Shown one piece after another: positions 1 through 11,897 of a stretch of DNA of 64,000 nt. This DNA is from Gracilaria vermiculophylla. Taxonomy: Eukaryota; Rhodophyta; Florideophyceae; Gracilariales; Gracilariaceae. The notes below the pieces were generated by a model. That model had not been told where the DNA came from. It saw only the letters and a program-made list of their open reading frames with translations, and made no database searches. Position 1 is the first letter of the stretch; every line of letters starts with the position of its first letter. Made by a program: the position numbers and the translations under genes. The stretch is taken from contig JAHNZQ020000004.1 in NCBI GenBank assembly GCA_019155205.2, positions 2,168,237 to 2,232,236 on the forward strand, written 5' to 3'.

Positions 1-495
1 ACACCCCCAAATGGGGCTAGTGAAGCTAATACTCCTCATAACCACGGTTGTGGCAGCCGGGAGCGGATGAAATACTTATGACGTCCGCTGATGCGGTAGA
101 CCCTCGACGGGGCGTTGCACTACAGTTCTTGTGAGTACACAAAGTGTTTCAGCATCTTCAAATTGTATTGCAAATGTTATCATCTTTGCTTTCAAAGTTG
201 AAAAAGCAACAAAAAGTTAAAAAGCTCATTTACTATGGAACGTAAAAGTGTTCGGATTGATGCAATCGCGAATCCAGAAAATGAATTTTCAAATCGAACA
301 AGGCTACGATCGCGCCATGAACTGTTGTATTCTGCGCACAGTGAATTAACAAAAAAGGATATTAGACTCGCAAGAAGACTCTTAACGACATATGCAAGGC
401 AAAAAATGTTGAGGATCCTACGACGGTTAATGAGAAAAGTTCCGTTTTTGTTCTCCACCTTTTTGCGGACTATGGTAAATTCGGCACTCCAAAAT
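1..495. other. Left-edge sequence, no recognised gene
   Basis: This stretch precedes the first LTR. It holds an open frame at 235-555 rich in Arg and Lys, but that frame runs into the LTR from 496 and matches no family I recognise. Nothing else is supported. Confidence 0.5.
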
Positions 496-1046
496 TGTAG
501 TACAGTGAATTCTAAGGTTATATGGCGGTGTGTCTTTATGATGAGATATTCCTAAGGCGAGCCCGTGTTTTATTAATTGAGCCACATGGTGCATATTCTG
601 GCCCACGTGCACTACAGTCTCTAAAGAACGGTAGAATTTAGATTTATTTTATTTAATTTGTGTAGGTCATTACTACAGTACGGAGACCTGTCGAGGCGGG
701 CTTTCTGCATGATACGTAATCTGCCAGTCAAGCTCCACCTCTAAGGAATTAAACCAAGCACCCTTCAGTCTACGTCCATTTTTTCAGTTGGACACTCTCG
801 TCGAATATCCTACGGGTTATAAGCTGCCGATCCCCAGATAGCCTCGTAGCAGCGCCAGTAGGAGTATTTTCCGCCCAGTGAACCAGCCCCTGTGCTTTGT
901 GTTTGCGGAACCCCTTTCAGAATTTTCCCGGCTCGCGCCAGCGAAGACCAGCGAGCACTTTTAGGAACTCGCGCTTTTGCGGTCAAGAAGGACTCCTAGC
1001 GTAGTTTGTGCATTTCCACCGAGAAAGGAGAACTGACGGTAACACA
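496..1046 (+). repeat. 5' LTR of A1
   Basis: It starts TGTAGTACAG and ends GACGGTAACACA, so it has canonical TG...CA ends. The same roughly 550-bp sequence recurs at 7689-8241, 15443-15996 and 46513-47103, and reversed at 27044-27596 and 37032-37524. A shared block reads CCGATCCCCAGATAG near its centre. Confidence 0.9.
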
Positions 1047-1048
1047 AC

Positions 1049-1066
1049 TGGCCTCTCGACTTGCAA
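1049..1066 (+). promoter_or_regulatory. Primer binding site candidate of A1
   Basis: TGGCCTCTCGACTTGCAA begins two bases after the LTR end. The same place in copy A2 (minus strand, just inside 37032) reads TGGTCTCCCTACTTAG, so the position and TGG start are conserved. I cannot name the tRNA. Confidence 0.5.
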
Positions 1067-1222
1067 GGTCAGTTTCCGAAAGGAATTGCAAGAGTCACGA
1101 CAGAACAGCGTTTCTAATTTGCAACGATCGGAACCCAACATTGCAATTCTTCCTTGAGAGGATTCGGAAGTAGTAGGAAACTACCCCCAAAATATTCCTA
1201 TATGGACCCCTGAGAACCCCCA

Positions 1223-3735
1223 ATGGAAACGCCCCTACAGGATCCTCAAGCAATCAACTCTGATGGTGGGCGCAGCACGCGCAGCGCTCCCCAGGAGATG
1301 GTCGTTAGACTGGAGGACCCTGAAAGTTTCCATAGAAATCCTGGCTCCTCTGTAGAGCGTTTCAGGAATCGTCTTATGAGAGTACACGATTGTAGGAAAG
1401 TAGAATCCCCCGAGACACCTCTGGGAAATGCCAACGTGGAGGTAGAAGTACCACACACGGCATCGCAGCCGCCACCTCAGGAGCTGTAGGGACGGGAACA
1501 CCCGGAGGCTAACTCCCTCCTGGTGTCGCTGGCCCTGCGCGTTACGGATTGAGTCTCACAGAATCTGGTCGAAAGAATACCTGCAGTTGTTGAGACACAC
1601 TTTGGAGCGCGCCGCCACGTCCTTGTGGAGGAAATTGCAACGGAGAGCGCTCACCGTGCTTATGGGGCTTTACTGGACTTCGACCTCTTCCTAGAGGGGG
1701 TCTCCGATGATATCCGTACGGAGGTTTATTCGCAAACCGTGGAGCTGCTCCCCGTAGCGGCGTTTCAAAGTCCCTCTTCCGTAGACGAGAGTGTCCCTCT
1801 ATAAACACCTAAGGTGAACCCGGGCAGAGAAGGACAGGATACTGCCACCCCCTACTCCAGGGGAGAATAGGATACTGTCGTAGGGAAACCGAACCCCCTC
1901 AGGAATATTGCTATGCATTGTCTGTACCTGACTCCTCACGGAGGAGGACAGGAAACCAGTCGCAAAGTACTTCACCTGAAAAGAGAATGACACGATACTC
2001 CTCTGGTGAATGGCGATAATGGGGGTATCTTCAGCCACCCAGACCACCTAAAGTAAAAATGCCGAAAGAAACGGAGGGAGAACAGTGTAAAGCGAGACAC
2101 CGACTCGGAGGAAGCTCAGACTCTAATTCCCAAAACACCTCCAACTCGGAGGACAGTATATCTTCCAAGGAGAAAAGCAGAAGGGTCAGGAAGGCAGTCC
2201 CGCTTAACGGCCTCTTCGCCAAATTTGTGGATTGCGTCACCTACAGCTTAAATGATCGCTCCACTCTCTACGACGCGTCGGCCGATAAACGACTCACGAA
2301 GATCCAGCGCCGGATGAACATTTAGACTAAGAAGCATTCCTTGTCAAGTGCGGATACCATCTTGGTGTTCAATTTTCTCACACGCTTCCGTACAGCGTGT
2401 AATGCGAATGGTGTCCATGAATGGGAGGCCATATGGTGCTTGCAGTTCAACCTCACCGGCCAAGTGCACTCGCTGGGTGCAGCCGCGCCTGACGGGGGAG
2501 AGCACCGTTTTGAATGAACTTGGAATGGAGATCTTGACGACGTAAGTAGAGGTCATTAATTTCCCCCTCCTCAAAAGGTACGCAACGAAAGAGGTGGAAT
2601 TTGATGCTGACTCTGAAGTCCTCTCCAATAGGCAGAACACGCGAACGATTGAGACGGAGCTCCCACGAAGATTGTGGACGAAGGCCTTACGATGTGGAAA
2701 TGTGTACTACGAACGGCGGTTGCAGTCATTGTTTATCAAGATACTATTTCTCTCGACCCGCATCTGGGTTGGTAACCACTTAAAGACGGACCCAAAAACC
2801 ACCGATACGGAGCTAGCACATTTCGCGGAATCCTATGGGGATACCCACTGTGCCGCTTGTCGCAGCCACGCTCCACTTTCGCACAAACCGACGGCCTCAA
2901 AGAACCCTCGGGAATCTGCCCTGAAGTCATACTCCAGCAATTCAGAGGAGGTCGCCGAGCTCACGCTCGTGGATGAGCAAGAGGTCCTTGCCCTCACATA
3001 CGCCTTATCTCAGGAAGTACCGTCTAGGAAGAGGACACCCTCATCTCCTACTTCGTACGCCTCGGCAGGAACATGTTGGAAAACAGATGAGCTATTTGCG
3101 CTATACTCTCTAGTGACACAGGGCGCACAGTTCACCACTTGAACTATCAACAGAACATACAGGAGTGTCCTATTAGCAAGACGTCGAGGTTATCCACCGT
3201 CTTTCAGGATTTGCGTGTCTCCAAAGCCAGTAGACTTTACTACTTTCACCCCGGTAGTGAGAGCCGCCATCCTGCAGCAACGGGAAGAGAACTTTCAGTA
3301 CCTAAAGTGCACTCCAACGAAGAGCAGAAGTTATAGAAACGCTTATCGCAACATCCGCTTCCCTACAGAAAACTGCGGTTTCCGTGCTCCACTGGGAGTG
3401 CGGCCTGTTCCATTGTCCCTTGCACCGTCAGCGCAGGGGCTGGTATCCAAACCGGTCGCACCTCAGGAGAACACGTCGGATCTCGATGCAAAGCCGCAGC
3501 AGACATCCCCGACTGGAACTCAGCCCCTCTCCAACTAGGAAAACCCTCAGGGCCACGCGTAGAGGCTCCACGTGGCTCCTCATCATCGAGCCTCAGCTCC
3601 ACGGAGGTCGCCTTTAGGATAGGGGGAGAACCCGTCTGGTCCGTCAACGCAGAATCGGCGGACCCCTCAATCCCGTTGGACCTATCCGACACCTTTGAGG
3701 ATTCTGTTTGCACGCTCCGCCGTGAGAATTAAAAG
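1223..3735 (+). pseudogene. A1 gag remnant
   Basis: Gag would build the particle that packages the element RNA. An N-terminal piece (1223-1489) has a block APQEMVVRLEDPESF that recurs in copy A2 as APQEMAVRLEDPDSL. The core lies at about 2340-2640, with FLTRFRTACNANGVHE, matched in A2 by FLTRFRSACNTNGVHE. A basic and Ser/Pro-rich tail runs to about 3540. Stops and frameshifts break it throughout. Relative to A2 it carries an extra segment of about 75 nt at 3075-3152 (see that entry). No zinc knuckle is visible. Confidence 0.75.
3075..3152 (+). repeat. Short coding-like module, copy 1 of 3 (inside A1 gag)
   Basis: This segment is absent from the aligned position in copy A2 (near 35010). The same module occurs at 17563-17632 and 42474-42550 with no length change across the core. 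In one frame it reads WKTDELFALYSLVTQGAQF. Codons differ between copies mainly at synonymous or conservative positions (for example GCG CTA, GCA CTG and GCT TTA, all Ala-Leu), which suggests it once evolved as protein-coding sequence. Function unknown. Confidence 0.55.
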
Positions 3736-3747
3736 ATATTCACCTCT

Positions 3748-4190
3748 ATAGGATGTTCCCCGCTCGCCACCACCACGGTACGTGCTATCCTTGATACTGG
3801 AGCGGGCCCCAATCTGGTGCACGCCGACTTGCTCCCGCGGTCTGCTCTCGGCTCCTTGATGACTGGCAAGCTCCCTGCAATGCGCCATGCGTCGCGTCGA
3901 GCATTGAATATCCTCGGCACATTACCCCTGTATCTCCGGCTGGGCTCCTTACTGGTGAAGGTGAGGTCCCCGAGACGACCAACTTGTCCGCACAATGCAA
4001 ATTGGGTACTTCCTTTGTGGATCGGTACGTACGTTCAATCCACCCATGCCTGCGGAAGGTGACGTTTCACGACGCCGCCCCTATATGTATCGTGTCTGCA
4101 TCTCCAGGACCAGACGCCAACACACGTCACCTGCGTAATCTTCCAAAGGAGACGCAGTCGAACAAGCTTCGGGTGCTTAACAGTATCTAA
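3748..4190 (+). pseudogene. A1 aspartic protease remnant
   Basis: The retroviral-type protease would cut the polyprotein. The catalytic motif ILDTGAGPNLVHADLLPR is intact, with Asp at codon 3793-3795. A2 has the same motif with small changes. The frame shifts near 3985, after which the family continues as LGTSFVDRYV, again matched in A2. A spacer toward reverse transcriptase follows. Confidence 0.8.
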
Positions 4191-4639
4191 ATACCGACGA
4201 AAGGTCCACCCGAAGTATGGGTGCAGGCCTCTGCATCTGGCCTTTCATTACTACAGGGGAGTCCACACCTGATGACGAAACAGCACTCCATGATGGCGAA
4301 CGGTGTTATATAAATTGTGCTGAAAATTTCCTTCCGGGTCGTGCCCGGCTACCTGAAGGAGTCACCATTACGGCTCCTGAAAGAAAATGTCGTCGGATTG
4401 GCACTACCCGCCCCTGCAGGACTGGCTTATATTCCTCGTGCAGAAGAAATTGTGGAACGCTGTGCAATCGCCAATATGGAGGCTGAAGTGACTTCAACGA
4501 CTCCAGAGGAAGAAAATCCTGCCACGTGGCAGGAGAAGCTCCCAAATTGGCGAAGATTTCGAAGAGTATCGCCATAGGATAGTGGAAAAACTATATGCCT
4601 TTAAGGACATGTAGTCCGGGGGTTCGGGTCAGGCTAGCC

Positions 4640-5747
4640 TGGCCAAGCACCGGATCCAGCTCTCACCTAATGCAAAACCGGTATACCAACTCCTGCGGAT
4701 GGCTGGACCCCATGCGCGCGATTTCGAATGCGATGAGGTCCACTAGATGCCGTAGTAGGGCGTTATCGAACCCTTCAAATCTGAATGAGCCTTTCCGGTT
4801 ATGCTTGTGGAGAAGAAGGAGGGCCACTTGAGGCTCTATATTGATTGATCATATACATCTCAGGGAGATGACGGTAGGCGATTCGTACCGATAACCCGTA
4901 CTGGTTAATGTATTGACCACTTAGGTGATTTGTCCATTTTCTCCACGCTGAATGCCTACGGCACCTACTTGGAAATTGAGATAGATGACTCCAATAAGGA
5001 TAATACAACGTTCATCTCGCACTGTTGGATCTTCAGATTCCTAAGGATGCCATTTGGATTTAAAAATGCACCCACTACGTTCTAACGAGCTGTGGACATA
5101 ATCCTGTCGAAGGTGAGGTGGCACGAAGCTCTGGTGTATATTGACGATGTCATCATAGACTCCCGCATCGTGGAGGAGAACGTTATACATTTGAAGCACG
5201 TGCTCCACCTCTTGAAGGATGCTGGACTCACCTTGAAGCTGGAGAAATGTTTCTTTTTCAAGTCTTTTGTGAATTATTTGGAGCACGTTGTGCTCCCGGG
5301 TCCCCTATAGGTTTCTACAAAACCTAAAAACGTTATCAAGGAAGCTCACCCTCCCACAAACCAGATGGAGCTCCGCTCGTTCCTCGGCTTCTGAAATGTG
5401 TTTCAGAGGTTTGTCCTGAACTTTTCTCGTACTGTGGCGCCGTTAAATCGCGAGTAGCAGCTTTTTACCTACGGAACAGAATATTCCACCTCCGAGCGCG
5501 AATTTCTCGCCATCGTCTGGGCGGTGTTTCTTTCACGTCCATACCTGAAAGGCACGCGTTTAACCCTGAGGACGGGCCACGCACCATTAAAGTGGAGACT
5601 GTGTTTGATGGATACTTCCGGCCGCCTGGAAAGGTGTAGGGTACGCCTCCTGGAGTTCGAATTTGATATCTTCCACCGTCCTGGCAAAAAACATGAGGAT
5701 GCAGACGCGCTCTCGCGAATCTCCACCGAGGGCGAAAACAACCTTTA
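4640..5747 (+). pseudogene. A1 reverse transcriptase and partial RNase H
   Basis: Reverse transcriptase copies element RNA into DNA. The N-terminal half (4640-5040) is broken by many stops. The palm is readable at 5041-5310, with MPFGFKNAPTTF, the catalytic motif LVYIDDVIIDS and the block LLKDAGLTLKLEKCFFF. The region corresponding to the first RNase H acidic site is missing: the frame passes from the connection region (about 5440) straight into FTYGTEYSTSEREFLAIVWA. The C-terminal RNase H block ends KHEDADALSRIST. Compared with A2, about 75 residues are deleted. The gene is non-functional. Confidence 0.85.
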
Positions 5748-6281
5748 GAGGACACAATTCCGTATCTGGTAATCCGAAACGCCGACGGGATAGAAGGATC
5801 CGATGGAGAATGCTTGGAATGCTGTGAACCTGGAGGGAAATACAGAGAGCTACCAGATATGACGGTCCTAGTTGTGGAGGAGAAAGAAGTTCTCCCCATC
5901 ACCATAGCGGAGTGCGTAAAGGAGCATAGAACAGATGCGTACTGCAAGGAGTGCCTTGCCAGAGTGGGTAGTCTAACATTTTCATTCGATGTTGATCCTG
6001 CTGGATACTGGAAACGTCATCATACCCTTCAGTGAACCATTGATGGAAGCTCCAGACGCCATTATGCCCCCGTCATGGTGATAGATATCCTCTGCGCGGT
6101 AGACCACATTGTTCCCTCCCAACAAACTCCCGCAGGGATACTGTACGGCATCCGCTGGTACGGGTACGCCTCAAAGGACGACGCGGAAGGACATCCAGGA
6201 GACATCCTGGAGAACGTCATAAGAAGATACCACGCCAGTCTGGTTCGCAAAAGGCCTCTCCTCATAGGGGCTTCCGTTTAG
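5748..6281 (+). pseudogene. A1 post-RNase H linker joined to chromodomain; integrase deleted
   Basis: The linker block MTVLVVEEKEVLPITIAE is matched in A2 by VMALVEEEKEVIPITIAE. At about 6025 the sequence switches to the block EPLMEAPDAIM, which in A2 and A3 lies after integrase. So the zinc-binding, DDE core and C-terminal integrase parts are lost by one deletion. The end (6075-6281) is a chromodomain with ILYGIRWYGYASKDD, which in chromoviruses directs integration to modified histones. Confidence 0.8.
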
Positions 6282-6589
6282 GAAAGAGAGTGGGCGCCCC
6301 TAACCGGAGTTTTTTCTCATCTCCGCTGTCTATACCCCACCTGGATTTCTCTTTTTCGCCTCCAGGACGCCATTGGCCGATTTTACCAAGCTCCCGCGGC
6401 GGCACTTCGTTTGACTAAGCGCGCAGGCACGGCTCAGTTGTATTGCAACTACCGTTCACGGAGCCTCTGTTCCATCTCAGGATCTTTTATTTCTCCGCTA
6501 TCGTGGTTTATCTCCCATCGATAGGGTTTCTTTCACCTGCAGGTTATCAAATCGCGTCGTATAATTCGCTTCGAGACGGGATTTCGCCG

Positions 6590-7640
6590 TAAATGATTGG
6601 CTAACGAAGAACAATGCCAGGCTTTCCTTGATGGCCACCATCGAGGCTTGGTCCGCCCGGGCCTTATGGACTTATAGGACCCGGGTAAGAGCCTTTCCTA
6701 TAGCCTCTATAGGGGACGCCGGAGCAGAACGGCCCATGAGCAGGTCCGCCTGCACTAAATCCTGCAAGGCAGTACCCAGAGCCCTAGAAAACAGCCGGCC
6801 CGAGCGCCAGAAGCGGCAACCTCCGTCGATGGAACAACAACCGCCACGGACCGAGTCACGGACGGTGGACCGGCCAGGACGGGGGCCGTTGGAAGGGGTT
6901 CTACAGGCCCGGCCGAGAAAATCAGCAGGACTGAGAGCGGAGTATGACACATCGGAGGTGATGGCTGTATGGGAACCGGAACGCTCCTCAGGCAAGGCTG
7001 AAAAACCGGTACCGGGACTCTTCACAGTCGGAATTGCACCGCAGGGGCCCCAGCAGCCGGGTCGGTAGTAAAGTCGTCCTTCCCCATAACAGCCACACCA
7101 GCCATCGCCGCATGAGGCCGGGCCACCACCTTGGGAAGCGCAGCCATGTCCTGCGACGGAGCTGGTAACGGAAGTGGCATGCAGATCGCCAGGCTCCCCA
7201 CCAAAGGATCACAATTAGGGACACCCAGCCGTGGCATCTGGTGAATTGGAGGCGCGCAGGAAATGAGCACCGTGGCAAGGAGCGAGTCCAAACCGAATGG
7301 AGACCGACGGCGGCATAGAAGAGAAGATTGTGAAGTAAGATACCTCCACTGCGGATGAACGGGCTGACGCATCGACGCGAGCGTTTCCCAAAAAGGGACC
7401 TTCGAGAAAATCGGAATGCCGGGCGCTCCCACACTAGCAATTTGCGCCAAGAAGGAGTCATGAGGATAAATCGAAAAGATTGGGGGCCCGGGATCACGTC
7501 AACGGAGATGCAAGAGCCTGCGGTTGGTACGCAGCGCGGGAAAAGGAAAGTATGGAGGAACGCCTTAAGGAGAGGATTTGGCACATCGCGGAAGGCCGCT
7601 CTGACACCAGCATCGGTAAGAGGCGCTAACAGACTGAGAT
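6590..7640 (-). pseudogene. A1 antisense gene, conserved unknown protein (internally deleted)
   Basis: This frame runs against the element, convergent with pol. A nearly open stretch (about 7575 to 6755, one stop at 7022) contains MPRLGVPNCDPLVGSLA, aligned to VPRLRVLICDPLVENLV in A2, then a Pro/Ser-rich tract and the repeat CLRSVPVP. After a frameshift its C-terminal block reads VHKARADQASMVAIKES, matched in A2 and A3. The N-terminal half is mostly missing. I do not recognise the protein. Protein-level similarity in three copies argues that it was once a real gene of the element. Confidence 0.65.
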
Positions 7641-7688
7641 ATAGAAGGAGGCACCTCGAGGACGTGTTGTGATACCTGACAGGGGGAA

Positions 7689-8241
7689 TGTGGTACAGTG
7701 AATCCTAAGGTAAACTGGCGGTGTGGCTTTATGACGGGATATTCCTGAGGAGGGCCCGTCTTTTATTAACTGATCCACATGGTGCATAATCCGGCCCACG
7801 TGCAGTACAGTACCCCTAAGGAACGGTAGAATTTAGATATATCTTAGTTAATTCGTGCAGGTAATTACTACATTAGTGACACCTGGCGAGGCGGGCTCCC
7901 AGCCTGATACGTAATCTGCTAGTTGAGCTCTAGCTCTGGGGAAGTAAACCAAGCACCTTTGAGTGTACATCTATTTTTCCGGTTGGAGAATCTCGTCGAA
8001 CATCTTCAGGTTTCTAACCCGCCGATCCCCAGATAGTCTCGTGGCAGCACCTGTAGGAGCACTGCCCGCCCAGTGAATCCGCCCCTCGGCTTACTGTTTG
8101 CAGATCCCCTTTCAGAACTCCACCGGCTCGCGTCAGCGATTACCGGAGGCCACCTTTAGAAACTCGTGACTTTGGAGTCAACAAAAACTCCTAACAGACG
8201 TTGTGCGCTACCATCTCGAAACGAAAACTGACGGTATCACA
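7689..8241 (+). repeat. 3' LTR of A1 with polypurine tract
   Basis: It starts TGTGGTACAG and ends GACGGTATCACA. The purine-rich tract AGGGGGAA lies just before it at 7681-7688, the expected plus-strand primer. It is clearly diverged from the 5' LTR, so the insertion is old. Confidence 0.9.
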
Positions 8242-9250
8242 CATATCTCTAAAAAACGATTTTATAAAAGCAATTGTACAAGAGCTAAGCATTGCTTCTT
8301 GTGAACATGGTCATGGTCATGATGAACATTGGCATACTAACGCAGATGGGTTGGGTATAGGAAAGCCACTAATGGGTTACTCAGATTTAGAAAGAATGTG
8401 AAGACCGCATAGGATCCATCTAGTGCGATTTGGAAATTTAAAAATTCGTGCCCGTTCTCTTACAGTACATCATGTTTTCAATGTCGCGGAGCGTTTCTGG
8501 TATGGATGTGGAAGACCTGTTGAAATTATGGATACCTATCTATATTGTATTTTGGTGGTTGATTTGAATCTTGGGCTCCGTTTCGTTAAAATTTCACAAA
8601 TAAGAGTGGACAAAGTTTCTTTGTGGTCTGGTGGAGTTCACATTTTGATGTGTGAGTCAATAAAGAACTCGACATTTCAATGGAATTACGAACTGAGGGA
8701 ATGGGAAGGAAATACGGGTCTACGGCACTCAGTTTTTATGGATCCGTTTACATCCTTATATTGATGGTCGCCTATAAGAGGATGCATCAGTGGCCCCCTT
8801 TTTTTGTGATATCAAATTCACAAAGGAACGGCAGTTTCTATATCCGTATAAGCGTTGGAGTTTCAAAAGCTGAACTTCTTTTTTTCACCGCCGTTTCTGT
8901 GACATTGGAGTTGGAAGAGAAGAGCTAAGGATGTACACAGGTCATTCCATAAAAAGTGTAAGCGTGCAGCTATACAGGTCGCTTGGATTGAAAGATAAAG
9001 TGATCATGGAAATCATTCAGATGAAAGATTTCAACGCATACGCTAAGTATTATGCGGCGTGTAACGAATGCCCACCAAGTGGACTACCTCGTTTTTCTTC
9101 CTTACAAGAGTACACTATGCACGCAAGAACAATTGTGGACGAAGCGAATATACAGACTGTTTCCAAAACATACGACACGCTGTGAAATCTCAAAAAACTA
9201 CCAAATGTATACTGTACGCCTATAAAAATAGGTTTCAGAAAAAAGTAAAG
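8242..9250 (+). other. Unassigned coding-like stretch
   Basis: A chain of plus-strand open frames (8201-8401, 8423-8764, 8680-8928, 8931-9185) fills this interval between the A1 LTR and a Tc1 element. It includes a His-rich patch SCEHGHGHDEHWH near 8310. Composition is AT-richer than A1. I cannot assign a family. It may be a decayed transposon or gene. Confidence 0.3.
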
Positions 9251-9254
9251 TCAA

Positions 9255-10435
9255 AAAACCGTTTCAAAAACATATGATCAGCAATAACAAATCTTTACTG
9301 CGCGACGCTCAATAGTTTATTTTGCATTCTTTTTTATGTATAACGCTAATGAAACGTTTTGGCATCGAATTGATGTACTTTTCCGCAATTGAAACTGTTA
9401 TAGATTTCCAGCAATTTTTCATAAAGTTTTTGAGTTCAAAAACTGTCTAAAAATGCCTTCCATGCGCATAAACCATCCTCGCCAGCAGTCTTCAAACGTT
9501 TTCAATTGGGTCAAAATCTGGTGCGCGCGCCGGTAACTCTAGAACAGATACTTCAGACTCCTGTAGCCAATTTTTGATTAAAGATGAAGTGTGTACAGGC
9601 GTAGTATCCTGTTGAAAAAAGAAAATTTCTTCATGAAAACATAAACCAAGCGGTAGCAAATAACTTTATAGAACTTCTTGATATTTTTCCGCACTCATGC
9701 TTGTTTCAATGAAGGCAATTTCCGTCAAACCTTTTTTTAGAAATGCCTACCCAAACCATTACAGAGCCTCCACCTGAATGCCTGGTATAAAATTCATGAC
9801 GTTCTTTACGAAGATCGCGCCAATAAAATTTATAGCAATCTGGTCCGTCCAAAGTGAATTTTTTTTCATCAGTAAGAATAATATTTTCCCATTTATTTCT
9901 CCAGTAGGCTTTTCCAGCACATCTGACAACCCTCTTGGGCTTGTGATGGTCTTGGAGAAAGAAATTGTTTTTCATTCTTTTATATTTTAATAAATTTGTG
10001 CTGTTTATCTGCCTCCATATATTTGATTTAGAAACGTTGAGATTAAGATTAATTCTAATTGTTTTGCACGGTACTTTTCCTTTGCACAGCTCCCTTTTTA
10101 ATACCTCTCTTATCTACTGGGCTGAGCTTCTCTGGGCATTCAGAAGATGATTTTAAGCACTATAGAGTCGGGTTTTATAGAAAAGTAGCAATTGTGACCC
10201 TAGAACGCTTTAATGTCTTAGCGATAGCACTGTAGGAATGTTTCTTGGCGTTTAACTTAACGATTTGAAGCTGTTCATGTTTGAAAAGTGGCGGGCGTCG
10301 AGCCATTTTTATTATAAAGAAGACGGTGTATATATCTTTTTGAAACGATTCTACCTAGAGTATGGGCAAAATCTAGTCTACAGTACAGTTTTGGCGCACT
10401 TTTGAGGGGTAATATGTTTTTGGAACGCACTGTAT
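9255..10435 (-). mobile_element. Tc1/mariner-like element, copy 1
   Basis: A DDE transposase remnant lies between similar inverted ends. The right end contains ACGCACTGTA and CATATTACCCC when read inward, and the left end contains GTTTCAAAAACATATGATC. Terminal similarity is imperfect, so exact limits and the TA target duplication are uncertain. The outer motif also occurs at the ends of the copies near 13.25 and 47.97 kb. Confidence 0.75.
9312..10306 (-). pseudogene. Tc1-like transposase, copy 1
   Basis: The enzyme cuts and pastes its own element. The start is taken at 10306 (MARRPPLFKHEQLQIVKLN), giving the usual N-terminal paired-like helix-turn-helix. The first catalytic Asp lies in IILTDEKKFTLDGPD, followed by SGGGSVMVWVGIS. 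The second lies in QQDTTPVHTS and the third in APDFDPIENV, in shifted frames. Several stops and frameshifts disable it. Length fits a family protein of about 340 residues. Confidence 0.8.
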
Positions 10436-10436
10436 T

Positions 10437-11897
10437 AGATTTTGAGTCAAACTTTACGAAGCGGATGGAGGATATGGAAATGAGTGAAGACAACTAGTGA
10501 CATGTACAACACACGGTTGATCGTGTTTGCTAGCTATGCTTCTAGGATATTCGGACAGATACAATCTTTTGTTAGCTTGATGTTTCATATGAGGTTCCGC
10601 ACACGCTTTGAAAATTGCCGAAGCCGGAGAAACGTCCCACGTAAAAGTACGTCCAAGAGGAAATTGTTAATACACGCGATTAGGTTCGCGAGAGTTTAGG
10701 CGCTTCAGAGGCCCAATGCCCAGCTTCTGAGTTGTAATCCACGAAATCGCAACCATTTCTGTTGCAAGACGACTTCAGTTTTCTCATGTATCTTTTGTTT
10801 AGCTCTGCATTTTCCGAAAGGACTCTGCTGACTTCTTTTTGGACATGTCATCATGTGTTACTCGAGCTGCACCATTCAGTTGTTCTGCGTCTCTCTCTAA
10901 ATAGACACCAAATTTGCCTTTATGAATATCTATGGCGAGATCTTAGTCCTTGCCCCGAACATCAATCGGTTCAAGTAATTCATGCTCCCCGTGACCGCCA
11001 CTCCCCATGTGAAACCAATTAACCATCTGCAACTTTGTCATATTTCTGGCTGCCAATTCGGTAGAGCTTGGTTCCATGTAGCAGCCCTCTCTAGATAAGC
11101 ATGGCAAGTTTTTTCTGGCATGTTTTTTTCCTCGGAATTGAGACCTCGCGTCTTGCTTTTTGTTGAAGGTCTAGTATGAGCCAACATAAAGTCCTCGATA
11201 TTTGACAAGCGGCCAGTATAATTCTTTTCGTCGAGCCCTTTAAGTACCTCGTCGTTACCTTACTTCGGATTGCTAAACATGCTAACAGGTTCTCCAGAAG
11301 AGCTCAAGCGATGATGAAGTCTCTCTCTACCATTCGCCAGTTTTCACACCGTTCATTTTCATGAAATGCAACTCTTTCTTCTTGACCACTTGAGGAGCGA
11401 AGGACCTTTACGAAGTTCCAACAATTGGGTACGTACCCTCCATACCATCACTATACTGAGATCTGCTGCGAATAAGACTTGGTGTGCATTCTCTCAAAGC
11501 TTGTGGTAGTTTCAACATTCTTGAAGATCGCATGGGTGTTGTACCTTCCGCAAGCGGAGTTAAATTTCACTTAGTAATGTTGAAATGCTTTTGAGTGAAC
11601 AGTAGAGGCAGTTTTAGATTTATTGGAGTGACAGGGACAAGTTTCTTGCCTTCTGCATCTGCACTCTCAGAGATGTCCTTTTCTCGGATTGGTGGTCCTG
11701 AAATCTTGAGGGTTTATCCTGAAAGTTAGCCAACACGCATGACCGAGCCTCTTGTTTTCGTGCGGAAAGGGGCTTGGGAAATCAAGCCTTGGGTACTTTT
11801 CACGGAATCCCTACTAAAATAAGCATTCACCGAAGACGGTGATGGCAAAGTTACAATCGCGGAATGTCCGTTTGGTTTCTATACTTTGTTTGAGTTT
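10437..11897. other. Interval possibly holding the decayed tail of the nucleoporin-like gene
   Basis: On the minus strand downstream of the FG-repeat frame are further broken stretches, for example VPVTPINLKLP and SFAPQVVKKKELHFMKMNG (about 11360-11640). They continue the same direction and could be later exons or a frameshifted C-terminal part. No domain is certain. Plus-strand frames here look like shadows. Confidence 0.3.

Larger units (their letters stand above)
496..8241 (+). mobile_element. Ty3/gypsy retrotransposon, family A copy 1 (A1), decayed and internally deleted
   Basis: Two diverged LTRs of about 552 bp (496-1046 and 7689-8241) flank remnants in the order gag, protease, reverse transcriptase, RNase H, chromodomain, the normal order of a chromodomain Ty3/gypsy element. 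The integrase core is missing: sequence jumps near 6025 from the post-RNase H linker to the region before the chromodomain, and the first half of RNase H is also gone. An antisense gene lies between the chromodomain and the 3' LTR. Many stops and frameshifts make it non-autonomous. The flanks (491-495 AAAAT, 8242-8246 CATAT) do not form a target duplication, so ends may have been rearranged. Confidence 0.85.

Noticed and set aside
235..555. Open frame of 106 codons at the left edge
   Set aside because: It runs into the family A LTR and has no recognised motif or homologous frame in other copies.
5465..5947. Minus-strand 160-codon frame
   Set aside because: It is the complement of the A1 RNase H, which aligns to A2 and to the gypsy family.
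8201..8401. Possible metal-binding protein with HGHGHDEHWH
   Set aside because: It is short, starts inside the A1 LTR and ends in a stop; a His-rich patch alone does not support a function.
10484..11022. Plus-strand frames
   Set aside because: They oppose the direction of the FG-repeat remnant and have no family match.
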